Assembly (NCBI GenBank): GCA_910589315.1
Contig: CAJUTB010000008.1
Coordinates: 1 to 64,000 of the forward strand
DNA length: 64,000 bases
From: an uncultured Oscillibacter sp.
GTDB taxonomy: Bacteria; Bacillota; Clostridia; Oscillospirales; Oscillospiraceae
Direction of reading: 5' to 3'
Shown: positions 16,872-26,972 of the stretch, one piece after another
Layout of the letters: the number at the start of each line of letters is the position of its first letter
How positions within the stretch are numbered: the first letter of the stretch is position 1
Made by a program: the position numbers and the translations under genes
The notes under the pieces: model-generated
Told to the model about the DNA's origin: nothing
Databases searched by the model: none
What the model saw: the letters and a program-made list of their open reading frames with translations, nothing else

Positions 16872-17967
16872 CCGCTTGGAGTTGGAAGGCTTTCGGAACT
16901 ATGAACGGCAAACGGTGGCGTTTGATTCCAAGTGCAACGTGATCTGGGGCGAAAATGCCCAGGGAAAGACAAACCTTCTGGAAGCCATTGTCTATCTCTC
17001 CTGCGGCCGGTCCCCCCGAACGCGGACTGACCGGGAGCTGATTGGTTTTTCCAAGGATGGAGCGCGTCTGGTGGGACAGATAGCCGCCAGAGGAAGGGAT
17101 TTCCGAATTCAAGCGGATTTCATGCGGGGACGGCGACGGAAACTGTGGGTGAATCAGGTTCCGGCAAAAACGGCCGCAGTGCTCAGCGAGGTCTACAACA
17201 CGGTCTTGTTTCGTCCGGAGGACCTATTCTTAATCCGGGAGGGGGCCGCGGTGCGAAGGCGGTTTATGGACAACGCGCTTTGCCAGCTGCGTCCCCGGTA
17301 TGCGTCCGCACTGTCGGCATATAACCGGGCACAGGAACAGAAGATCCGAATTCTGAGAGACTCGGAAGACCGGCCCGCCCTCCTGGATACCCTGCCGGAG
17401 TTCAACCAGCAGATGATTCGTTACGGCGCGGTTTTAATCCATTACCGCCAGCAATTTGTGAAGCGGCTGAACGAATATGCCGCCGTTCATCACTGGGAAT
17501 GCTCCGGCGGACGGGAGCGGCTGACAATTGACTACCAGACAGTTTCCAGCGTAAAGAATCCGTCGGCGGAACTGCCCGTTGTAGCTGGAGATCTGCGGCG
17601 GCATATGGATTCCCATCAGGCGGCGGAACAGGCCAGCCGGTTATGCCTCTCGGGTCCTCATAAGGACGACCTTCTGGTAAAGATCGACGGGCGGGAAGCA
17701 AAGACGTACTCCTCCCAGGGCCAGACCCGCACCGCCGCTCTGGCGTTGAAACTTGCAGAGCGGGAAATTTATAAAAACGTATCCGGCGAATATCCGGTAT
17801 TGCTCCTGGACGACGTTTTGAGCGAGCTGGACCCAAAGCGGCAGGATTTTGTATTGAACCGCATTGCCGGAGGGCAGGTGTTCATTACCTGCTGTGAGGA
17901 GGACCGCCTGGCGACCCTGCTGGGCGGGCAGGTGTTTCACGTGGAACATGGGAAAATCACCTGTTAA
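16861..17967 (+). CDS. recF: DNA replication and repair protein RecF
   Basis: SMC-like ATPase that loads RecA at single-stranded gaps. Start ATG at 16861 lies inside the end of yaaA. The 368-residue protein has Walker A GENAQGKTNLLEA at about 30-42, the signature-type segment YSSQGQTRTAALALKLAE, and Walker B LLLDDVLSELDPKRQ. The last codons overlap a parS-like sequence (17933-17948), so the site is constrained both as coding and possibly as segregation DNA. Confidence 0.96.
   Translation: MQVDRLELEGFRNYERQTVAFDSKCNVIWGENAQGKTNLLEAIVYLSCGRSPRTRTDRELIGFSKDGARLVGQIAARGRDFRIQADFMRGRRRKLWVNQVPAKTAAVLSEVYNTVLFRPEDLFLIREGAAVRRRFMDNALCQLRPRYASALSAYNRAQEQKIRILRDSEDRPALLDTLPEFNQQMIRYGAVLIHYRQQFVKRLNEYAAVHHWECSGGRERLTIDYQTVSSVKNPSAELPVVAGDLRRHMDSHQAAEQASRLCLSGPHKDDLLVKIDGREAKTYSSQGQTRTAALALKLAEREIYKNVSGEYPVLLLDDVLSELDPKRQDFVLNRIAGGQVFITCCEEDRLATLLGGQVFHVEHGKITC
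17933..17948. other. parS-like site within the end of recF
   Basis: TGTTTCACGTGGAACA differs by one base from the Firmicutes parS consensus TGTTTCACGTGAAACA. It encodes the last residues of RecF (VFHVEH). Confidence 0.6.
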
Positions 17968-18007
17968 AAGGTTTTTCATTGAATTCTATGAAGCTGGAAC
18001 GAATATT

Positions 18008-18274
18008 ATGTATCTTCATTTGGGACAAAACGAAATCATTTACGAACGCCGGGTGATCGGTATCTTCGATTTGGATAAATGCAGCTATGAAAAGCGGACG
18101 AGGGAGTATCTGGCAAGGGTGGAAAAAGAAGGCGTGGTGCTGGACGTTTCCGGCGATCTGCCCCGGTCCTTCGTCGTGTGCGACCACCCGTATCACCAGC
18201 AGATTGTATATCTCTCCCAGCTGAACTCTGGAACGCTGCAAAAGCGGGCGGAGGGCCTGGAAACGAATTTCTAG
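18008..18274 (+). CDS. remB: Extracellular matrix regulator RemB-like (YaaB, DUF370)
   Basis: Small DUF370 protein of 88 residues. In Bacillus subtilis RemB lies between recF and gyrB and affects biofilm matrix expression. The start MYLHLGQNEIIYERRVIGIF matches the family's beginning; the ribosome site (GGAACG) is weak, so translation may depend on recF readthrough. FDLDKCSYEKRTREYLA and the later PRSFVVCD are typical of the family. The context between recF and gyrB is canonical. Confidence 0.85.
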   Translation: MYLHLGQNEIIYERRVIGIFDLDKCSYEKRTREYLARVEKEGVVLDVSGDLPRSFVVCDHPYHQQIVYLSQLNSGTLQKRAEGLETNF

Positions 18275-18354
18275 AGGCTCGGGGCTGTTTTTAGATAGAT
18301 GGAACAATCCACGGCGGTTTCATCCTGGAACTGCCGCTGTAAAAGGAGAAGAAT

Positions 18355-20304
18355 ATGAGCGAAAACGAAATCCTGCAATCCACAGCAGTCGATGCGGAAA
18401 ATGATTACAACGCATCGGAAATTCAAGTGCTGGAGGGCCTGGAGGCCGTTCGGAAACGGCCTGGTATGTATATTGGGTCCACGTCGTCCTCCGGTTTGCA
18501 TCATCTGGTATATGAAATCGTCGACAATGCCATTGACGAGGCCCTTGCGGGCTACTGTACCGAGATTCTGGTTCAGATCAACGAAGGGGATACGATTACG
18601 GTTGTGGACAACGGACGGGGTATCCCGGTAGATATTCAGGCCCAGACCGGAAAACCTGCCCTGGAAGTGGTCTATACCATCCTCCATGCGGGCGGTAAAT
18701 TCGGCGGCGGCGGATATAAGGTCTCCGGCGGACTTCACGGCGTGGGCGCGTCGGTGGTCAACGCGCTTTCCGAGTGGCTGACGGTCCAGGTGCATAAGAA
18801 CGGCGAAATTTACGAGATGAAATTCTCCCGCGGGCAGATTACCCAGGAGATGAAAGTGGTTGGAAAGACCGATCATACCGGCACTACGGTAACGTTTAAG
18901 CCGGACCCGGAGATGTTCGAGGATACGGTTTATAATTACGACACCCTTCATACCCGAATGAGGGAGGAGGCGTTTTTGAACGCCGGCCTTCGGATTAACA
19001 CCGTGGACAAACGCCCCGGCAAGGAACAGGAAGACTCGATGTGCTATGAGGGCGGCATTCGGGAGTTTGTCACCTGGCTCAACAAGAACAAGGAGCCTCT
19101 GCATGAAGGCGTGATCTATATGTCCGGTCAAAGGGAGGACTCCGTTGCGGAAGTGGCCCTTCAATACAACGACGGTTATAACGAAATGATTCTTTCTTTC
19201 GCCAATAACGTGCATACTCCGGAAGGCGGTATGCATGAGGAAGGGTTCAAGCGCGCGCTGACGACTGTTTTGAATAACTATGGCCGAAAGACCAAAATGC
19301 TCAAGGATGACGAAAAGGTTTCCGGCGAGGACTGCCGGGAAGGCTTGACCTGCGTGATTTCCGTCAAGCTCACCGACGCCCAGTTCGAGGGCCAGACAAA
19401 GGCAAAGCTGGGCAACTCCGAAATTCGGACTCTGGTGAATAACATTGTAGCGGACCGGCTGGACACTTTCCTGGAAGAAAACCCCCAGGTGGGACGCATG
19501 ATTCTGGATAAAGCCCTGACGGCCAGCCGCGCACGGGAGGCGGCCAAAAAAGCGCGGGAATCCATCCGGCGCAAGACGGCTCTCGGCGGCGCAGCCATGC
19601 CGGACAAGCTCCGGGACTGCAATGAAAATAACCCCGAACTGACTGAAATCTACATCGTCGAGGGCGACTCCGCAGGCGGTTCCGCCACCCAGGGACGGGA
19701 TTCCCGCTTTCAGGCGATTCTGCCGCTCTGGGGCAAGATGCTGAACGTCGAGAAGGCCAGAGCCGATAAGGTGTATGGAAACGATAAGCTCCAGCCGGTC
19801 ATTACCGCGCTGGGCGCGGGAATTGGGGACGAATTCGACGCGAACCGGCTTCGTTATCACAAAGTAATTATCATGGCGGATGCCGACGTGGACGGTTCCC
19901 ATATCCGGACGCTGCTGCTGACGTTTTTCTTCCGCTTTATGCGGCCTTTGATTGAGCAGGGGTATGTTTATTCCGCCGTACCGCCGCTGTTCAAGCTCAC
20001 CCGCGGCAAGACGACCAGGGTTGCCTATGACGAGCCGGAACGCGACCGGATTTCTGCTGAAATGCGGGGCGGAAATCCAAATGTGAAGGTGGATATCAGC
20101 CGGTTTAAGGGCTTGGGCGAGATGAATCCCCATGAGCTTTGGGAGACCACCATGGACCCGGAGACGCGGACGCTGCGCCGGATTACTCTGGACGATGCGG
20201 TTAAGGCCGACGAGACGTTTACCATTCTCATGGGTGAAAAGGTGGAACCCCGGAAGGAGTTCATTGAGAAAAATGCCAAGTACGTGGTGAACCTGGACTA
20301 TTAA
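18355..20304 (+). CDS. gyrB: DNA gyrase subunit B
   Basis: ATPase subunit of gyrase. The start at 18355 follows AAAAGGAGAAG. GHKL ATP-site motifs are seen early (EIVDNAIDEALAG, VVDNGRGIPVD, GGKFGGGGYKVSGGLHGVG), and the TOPRIM metal site in the second half (EGDSAGGSA, then MADADVDGSHIRTLLL). At 649 residues it has normal length and the usual C-terminal tail GEKVEPRKEFIEKNAKYV. It is separated from gyrA by an unknown 153-residue gene. Confidence 0.97.
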   Translation: MSENEILQSTAVDAENDYNASEIQVLEGLEAVRKRPGMYIGSTSSSGLHHLVYEIVDNAIDEALAGYCTEILVQINEGDTITVVDNGRGIPVDIQAQTGKPALEVVYTILHAGGKFGGGGYKVSGGLHGVGASVVNALSEWLTVQVHKNGEIYEMKFSRGQITQEMKVVGKTDHTGTTVTFKPDPEMFEDTVYNYDTLHTRMREEAFLNAGLRINTVDKRPGKEQEDSMCYEGGIREFVTWLNKNKEPLHEGVIYMSGQREDSVAEVALQYNDGYNEMILSFANNVHTPEGGMHEEGFKRALTTVLNNYGRKTKMLKDDEKVSGEDCREGLTCVISVKLTDAQFEGQTKAKLGNSEIRTLVNNIVADRLDTFLEENPQVGRMILDKALTASRAREAAKKARESIRRKTALGGAAMPDKLRDCNENNPELTEIYIVEGDSAGGSATQGRDSRFQAILPLWGKMLNVEKARADKVYGNDKLQPVITALGAGIGDEFDANRLRYHKVIIMADADVDGSHIRTLLLTFFFRFMRPLIEQGYVYSAVPPLFKLTRGKTTRVAYDEPERDRISAEMRGGNPNVKVDISRFKGLGEMNPHELWETTMDPETRTLRRITLDDAVKADETFTILMGEKVEPRKEFIEKNAKYVVNLDY

Positions 20305-20319
20305 GGACGGTTTGTATTT

Positions 20320-20781
20320 ATGGAAGAAATTATTCCAAAAGGACAAGTTCCGGAATTGCCGGAACGAATATTTATTCATTATGCAAACGAGGAGTTTAAC
20401 ACGGGCGAGGATACGGAGATTACAGACCTGTCAGAAGCGGGCGTAAAGAATATTGTCGAGAAAGTCCGGGATGGAACTTACTGGAGCCTGTTTCTCTGTC
20501 CGGATGATTGCGGGGAAGAAGGTTTTCTCCTGATGGAATGTTCTGAGGATTTGATTTTTCTCCAGATCAGCGATGAAATGGAGCAAATTACCTGGACATG
20601 TTTTAACCCGGACTATTTGGATTCCGACGAGGAGGCTCCTATTGAATGCAGCGACGGTCAATCCATTGTTGCAATGAAAACCACGATGAAAGATCGGGAA
20701 CTCGCCGCAAAATGCGTGGAATGGTATATTCATACCGGAGAACCCTACCCCGGTATGGACTGGCTGAAAATGACTTGGTAA
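20320..20781 (+). CDS. Unknown acidic protein between gyrB and gyrA
   Basis: 153 residues, rich in Glu and Asp, with no membrane segment or signal peptide. It starts 15 bases after the gyrB stop with AAGGACGG upstream and ends 44 bases before gyrA, so it is read with the gyrase genes. Visible parts are an N-terminal stretch ELPERIFIHYANEEFNTGED, a central hydrophobic strand pattern TYWSLFLCPDDCGEEGFLLM and FLQISDEMEQITWTCFNP, and a helical C-terminus with CVEWYIHTGEPYPGMDWLKM. The alternating strand pattern and acidity recall small immunity-type proteins, but I recognise no family. Codon use is slightly less GC-rich than gyrB. The expression context is clear; the function is not. Confidence 0.75.
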   Translation: MEEIIPKGQVPELPERIFIHYANEEFNTGEDTEITDLSEAGVKNIVEKVRDGTYWSLFLCPDDCGEEGFLLMECSEDLIFLQISDEMEQITWTCFNPDYLDSDEEAPIECSDGQSIVAMKTTMKDRELAAKCVEWYIHTGEPYPGMDWLKMTW

Positions 20782-20825
20782 GTTTCCTGTAAAAAGGAAC
20801 CTCTAACAAGGAGGAAAAAGGATAA

Positions 20826-23360
<2,535 letters not shown>

Positions 23361-23392
23361 TCCTCCTGACCAATCAAAAAAACTGTTTTTTG

Positions 23393-23720
23393 AAACGATG
23401 GTGGTTGAAAGGGACGGGCGAGCACAGAGGCCCGCCCCTACGACCACCCATACGGAGGCAGCGGAATTAAGTGCAAAGACCTGTCCCAAGCACCGCAGCA
23501 GCGGCAGCGGGGTTAGACGCAGAGACAAGTCGATTTGGACTTCTCGTTTGGGTTCCGCCAAGCTGAAGTTTTCCACCAAGCATTCAAAACGCTCTTTTCT
23601 TTTGGACCGTGAACGGCCCGTTTTCTTTTCTCTCGCCAGAGAAAAGAAAATGGGGGGTTCGAATTTGGACCAGCTATTGCAAATAGCAATCAAATGCCCG
23701 CGCCGCGAGGCGCGACTACC
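23393..23720 (-). repeat. Dispersed structured repeat, copy B
   Basis: Full-length copy, reversed relative to A, C and D, lying between gyrA and rnhA (both plus). On its own strand it shows the hairpin CGCGCC-TCGC-GGCGCG (loop changed, stem kept), GCTATT-TGC-AATAGC, the 13-base arms around loop GGCG, GGGCCG-TTCA-CGGTCC, and the 3' stem GGCGGGC-CTCTGT-GCTCGCC (one G-T pair). It shares with copy C a 45-base module before the 3' hairpin that copies A and D lack. It ends 17 bases before the rnhA start. Confidence 0.85.
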
Positions 23721-23737
23721 CAAAATTTGGAGAAATT

Positions 23738-24175
23738 ATGAAACGAGTAACGATCTATACCGATGGAGCGTGTTCAGGGAACCCTGGTCCGGGAGGATGG
23801 GGAGCCATCTTAATGTATGGCGAACATAAAAAAGAACTCTCCGGTGGGGAACCCAAAACCACAAACAACCGAATGGAACTGACGGCAGTCATCGAAGCGC
23901 TGTCCCTCCTGAAAGAACCCTGCGCCGTGGACCTCTGGTCCGATTCCAAATACGTAATCGACGCATTAGAAAAAGGCTGGGCGCGGAGCTGGCAGAAACG
24001 CGGCTGGATCAAAAGCGACAAAAAACCTGCCCTGAATCCAGATCTCTGGGAACGCCTCCTGGCCCTGATGGACATCCACAACCTCACCTGCCACTGGGTC
24101 AAGGGCCACGCCGAAAACGCCTTCAACAACCGCTGTGATGAATTGGCCGTTTCTGAAAGCAAACGATTTCTTTAA
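23738..24175 (+). CDS. rnhA: Ribonuclease HI
   Basis: Cleaves the RNA strand of RNA-DNA hybrids. At 145 residues it is close to the Escherichia coli enzyme. All catalytic residues are visible: Asp9 (YTDGACSGNPGPGG), Glu47 (NRMELTAVIEAL), Asp69 (WSDSKYV), His124 (WVKGHA) and Asp134 (NNRCDELA). The basic handle RSWQKRGWIKSDKK is present. The ATG at 23738 has GGAGA upstream, sited just outside repeat copy B. A strong terminator lies about 115 bases downstream. Confidence 0.97.
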   Translation: MKRVTIYTDGACSGNPGPGGWGAILMYGEHKKELSGGEPKTTNNRMELTAVIEALSLLKEPCAVDLWSDSKYVIDALEKGWARSWQKRGWIKSDKKPALNPDLWERLLALMDIHNLTCHWVKGHAENAFNNRCDELAVSESKRFL

Positions 24176-24288
24176 GATCATTCACAAACTGTTTACAAGG
24201 ATAACATACTTTAGAAAAAATTTTCCGGTATCTTAATAATCAGCAAAGGGTACTCCCAACCCGATGCGTTTTCTCCCTCCTAAAACAC

Positions 24289-24334
24289 ACATCAAAGGGG
24301 ACCACTTCGGTGGTCCCCTTTGATGTCCTTTTTT
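24289..24334 (+). terminator. Strong intrinsic terminator after rnhA
   Basis: A perfect 17-bp stem, ACATCAAAGGGGACCAC with its complement, closed by a TTCG tetraloop and followed by CCTTTTTT. The converging gene at 24340 ends next to it and may use it too. Confidence 0.93.
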
Positions 24335-24339
24335 GCCGC

Positions 24340-24570
24340 TTAAAACAGTTTTTTAATGCCGTCCAAAAGATCGCTGGCTCCAGCGGCCGCCAGCTTCGTT
24401 TTAATTCCTGCAACCAGCGGTTTCAGCTGGTCGTCCGGAAGGTCAATGCCAATCAGAGATTCAATCGTCCGGATGGGGTCTTTCTGGAAACTGTCCAGGA
24501 TGTTTTTATCACTTTGAATCCGCTCTGCCAGTTCCTCAATCTTTTCTTTTACATCAAATTTCTTGTCCAT
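24340..24570 (-). CDS. Small helical protein of unknown function
   Basis: 76 residues, starting at an ATG with AAGGAG eight bases upstream. The sequence is a run of amphipathic helices: an N-terminal charged helix (MDKKFDVKEKIEELAERIQS), then ILDSFQKDPIRTIESLIGID, LPDDQLKPLVAGIKTKL and a short AAAGASDLLDGIKKLF tail. The pattern F-x-K-D-P-x-x-x-I-E-x-L-x-G-I-D-L-P-D-D-Q resembles the leader region of Nif11- or nitrile-hydratase-type precursor peptides and also small stand-alone clostridial proteins. No maturation enzyme is nearby, so a free-standing helical protein is more likely. Function unknown. Confidence 0.75.
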   Translation of the reverse strand: MDKKFDVKEKIEELAERIQSDKNILDSFQKDPIRTIESLIGIDLPDDQLKPLVAGIKTKLAAAGASDLLDGIKKLF

Positions 24571-24621
24571 AATTCGGCTCCTTCTTTGTTGAATTCGGCA
24601 ATATTATAGAGAAAAAAGGGA

Positions 24622-24682
24622 CCGGTTGTCAACCGGGTTTTCCAGAATGGCGGTTGAAATTTTCCAGGAATTCCTGTAAACT
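24622..24682 (+). promoter_or_regulatory. Promoter of the ArAE-like gene, with an upstream dyad
   Basis: TTGAAA (24654-24659) and TAAACT (24677-24682) are 17 bases apart. A perfect dyad CCGGTTG-T-CAACCGG (24622-24636) lies just upstream and could be an operator. Confidence 0.55.
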
Positions 24683-24722
24683 GAACTTGCTTTTTTGAAA
24701 ACAACAAAGGACTGGGTAAACT

Positions 24723-25244
24723 ATGAAGTGGAAATTTCCAATCGGTATGCGGACCATAAAAACGGTAACAGCCGTTTACCTGTGCTTCGTAATCGACAAC
24801 TTCCGATCCGGCGGAGTCCCCTTTTACGCCGCAATCGCGGCGGTTTTGTGTGTACAAAAAGACATTCATTCCAGCATTAAAGCGGCTAAGAATCGGGAAA
24901 TTGCAACCTTAATCGGGGGCCTTTTCGGGATGTGCTTTCTGATTTTTGAGAAATATGTCTTTTTGATCACAACGCCTCTGCTGCGGTATCTCGCGCTTTC
25001 GCTGCTCTTAATTCCCATTATTCAGGTGTCGGTTGCGTTCAGCCTCCAAAGCGGTACTTACTTAATGTGCGTGGTTTTTCTATGTGTTACCGTAACCCAT
25101 GGCAGCGACGAAAGTCCGGTGTTGTTTGCCATCAGCCGCATGATTGACACCACCATTGGCATTGCCGTTGCGCTGGCAATCAACAGTTTTCCGCTGAAAA
25201 AGACCTCCGGCGAAACGCCGGAGGCTCCAGACAAATCCGGTTAA
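24723..25244 (+). CDS. ArAE/FUSC-type membrane protein (aromatic acid exporter family)
   Basis: 173-residue membrane protein with about five hydrophobic segments. It begins KFPIGMRTIKTVTAVYLCF and has AAIAAVLCVQKDIHSSIK and the conserved RMIDTTIGIAVALAINSF near the end, the typical pattern of ArAE_1/DUF939 proteins related to FUSC transporters. It lacks the large C-terminal cytoplasmic domain of longer members. It may export or bind small aromatic or fatty compounds, but this is not demonstrated for short members. The gene's last four bases overlap the 3' end of the converging hydrolase gene. No clear Shine-Dalgarno site is visible. Confidence 0.78.
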   Translation: MKWKFPIGMRTIKTVTAVYLCFVIDNFRSGGVPFYAAIAAVLCVQKDIHSSIKAAKNREIATLIGGLFGMCFLIFEKYVFLITTPLLRYLALSLLLIPIIQVSVAFSLQSGTYLMCVVFLCVTVTHGSDESPVLFAISRMIDTTIGIAVALAINSFPLKKTSGETPEAPDKSG

Positions 25245-26218
25245 ACACTTCCATAATACCGGTTTACCCCGCCGGCTTCCTGGTGAAGGATAAGACCCTT
25301 TGCTTCCAGATGGTCCAAGTGGGAGAGGGCTTCGCCTACGGCGAAAAACTTCTGCGTCAAAGGAAATGATTTCCAGTCCTGACACCGGATGCTCCACCGC
25401 ATGAGACCGGCGATTTCATAAGCGGTAAGACCTGGATTCTGTTCCACAATATGACGCGCAGAGGCCAGACGTTTCGCATGATGCTCCTTCAGTTCGTTGA
25501 TCCGCTGGACAAGGTCTCCCCGTTCGCTCCGGTGAGCGGGCAGGAGCAGCCGGACCGGCAGTTCCCGCACCCGTTCCAGACTGTCGAGATAACTGCCCAG
25601 AGCGTCGGGCAGGCGTTCCCAGCGGCAGATGTTCGGAGTAATGTGAAATAATACGTGGTCGCCGGAAAAGAACCAGCCTTCTTCCGGCTCATAAAGACAC
25701 ATATGCCCCGGCGTGTGTCCCGGCGTCAAAATACATTGCAGCGTATGTCCGCCGTAAAAAAGCGTGTCGCCATCCTCCAGAGGCGTAAAACGCCAGTTCT
25801 TGGGAGCGGCAGTTTGAGCAGGGTTCGAGTTCCAGAAGCCGTCCGCTTCCTCTTGCGAAAACCCTTCGCGGACATAAGCGGCATACAGCCGCCGCCAGGA
25901 ATGATCGTCGACCGCTTCGCATACGCCGGGACCGTCTGCACGGCTGATATAAATCTGTCCGCTCTCCGGTAAAAGTTCCGGGGCAAGACCGGTGTGGTCG
26001 CTGTGAAGGTGGGTAAGAAAAATATCAAGCCGGTTTCGGTCCACGCCCAGAGCGGATAACTGCTGTTCCATCGCCTCCCGGCACGGCTCCTGCCGGAAGC
26101 CGGTGTCGATCAGGAGACTGCGTTCCGCCCCGAGAATTAAATAGCTGTTCAGCGTTTTCAGGGGACTCCCTACCAGGGGAATTTCAAGTCTCCAAAGATC
26201 TTTTGACAGTTGTTCCAT
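25241..26218 (-). CDS. Metallo-beta-lactamase-fold hydrolase with C-terminal winged-helix tail
   Basis: 325-residue zinc hydrolase. The metal site is clear: THLHSDHTGLAPEL near residue 70, TPGHTPGHMCLY near 166, SGDHVLF near 187 and LLLPAHRSERG near 224. The C-terminal 80 residues (TAYEIAGLMRWSIRCQDWKSF, then ALSHLDHLEAKGLI) look like the winged-helix segment of MBL enzymes related to LACTB2-type or thioesterase-like proteins. Substrate unknown; glyoxalase II is less likely because of this tail. The start is ATG 26218 with GGGGAT-like bases upstream. It is divergent from the response-regulator gene. Confidence 0.88.
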   Translation of the reverse strand: MEQLSKDLWRLEIPLVGSPLKTLNSYLILGAERSLLIDTGFRQEPCREAMEQQLSALGVDRNRLDIFLTHLHSDHTGLAPELLPESGQIYISRADGPGVCEAVDDHSWRRLYAAYVREGFSQEEADGFWNSNPAQTAAPKNWRFTPLEDGDTLFYGGHTLQCILTPGHTPGHMCLYEPEEGWFFSGDHVLFHITPNICRWERLPDALGSYLDSLERVRELPVRLLLPAHRSERGDLVQRINELKEHHAKRLASARHIVEQNPGLTAYEIAGLMRWSIRCQDWKSFPLTQKFFAVGEALSHLDHLEAKGLILHQEAGGVNRYYGSV

Positions 26219-26241
26219 TTGGGAAAATCCCCTTTCTGTTG

Positions 26242-26272
26242 TTGAAAATTCTATGGAATCGTGTTACCATAG
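26242..26272 (+). promoter_or_regulatory. Promoter of the two-component operon with a dyad over the -10
   Basis: TTGAAA (26242-26247) and TACCAT (26265-26270, preceded by TGT) are 17 bases apart. The inverted repeat CTATGG-N10-CCATAG (26251-26272) overlaps the -10 box and may be an autoregulatory or repressor site. Confidence 0.5.
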
Positions 26273-26295
26273 AAAAAATTTTTGGAGGAGCAGGA

Positions 26296-26970
26296 ATGTA
26301 CCGTATTTTTATTGTGGAGGATGACGGCGTGATAGCCGGGACCGTCCGGCGGCATTTGGAAAGCTGGGGCTATGAGGCCCGGTGCGCCCAGCGTTTTGAC
26401 GACGTTCTGTCAGAATTTGCAGAATTCGATCCCCAGTTAGTGCTGCTGGACATCTCCCTTCCCTTTTTCAACGGCTATCACTGGTGTCAGGAGATCCGCC
26501 GGGTATCGAAGGTGCCGGTCCTTTTTCTCACGTCCGCGTCGGACAGCGTAAACGTTGTCATGGCTATGCAGATGGGAGGAGACGACCTGCTGGCAAAACC
26601 CTTTGATCTTCCGGTATTGTCGGCCAAGGTTCAGGCGATGCTCCGCAGGGCTTACGATTTCGGTCCCTCCCCGACAATTCTGAACTGCGGCGGCGCGGTG
26701 CTGAACCTCTCCGACGGAACCTTATCCGTAAACGGCCAGCGGGTGGAGCTGACGAAAAACGAATTGAAAATGCTCCAGCTTCTGCTGGAACACAAGGGCC
26801 AGACCGTCAGCCGGGACGCAATTATGACAGCTCTTTGGGAGTCCGACAGCTTCGTAGACGAAAATACGCTCTCCGTCAACGTGAACCGCTTGCGGCGCAA
26901 GCTGGAGGCCGCCGGTCTTCCGGACTTTATTCACACCCGCAAGGGAGCGGGTTACTTGGTGGAGGGGTAA
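26296..26970 (+). CDS. OmpR/PhoB-type response regulator (BceR/GraR-like)
   Basis: 224 residues. The start MYRIFIVEDD at 26296 follows GGAGGAGCAGGA. The receiver domain shows the acidic pocket at Glu8-Asp10, the phosphoacceptor Asp52 (LLDISLPFFNG) and Lys101 (LLAKPFD). The winged-helix domain follows with VELTKNELKMLQLLLEH and NTLSVNVNRLRRKLE. The next gene encodes its sensor kinase two bases later. The pairing with an intramembrane-type kinase, and ABC exporter genes 2 kb away on the other strand, suggest control of an antimicrobial-peptide or envelope-stress exporter. Confidence 0.93.
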   Translation: MYRIFIVEDDGVIAGTVRRHLESWGYEARCAQRFDDVLSEFAEFDPQLVLLDISLPFFNGYHWCQEIRRVSKVPVLFLTSASDSVNVVMAMQMGGDDLLAKPFDLPVLSAKVQAMLRRAYDFGPSPTILNCGGAVLNLSDGTLSVNGQRVELTKNELKMLQLLLEHKGQTVSRDAIMTALWESDSFVDENTLSVNVNRLRRKLEAAGLPDFIHTRKGAGYLVEG

Positions 26971-26972
26971 AT

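Noticed and set aside
18271..20379. 702-codon frame on the minus strand opposite gyrB
   Set aside because: It is a shadow of the gyrB codon bias; no start signal or domain.
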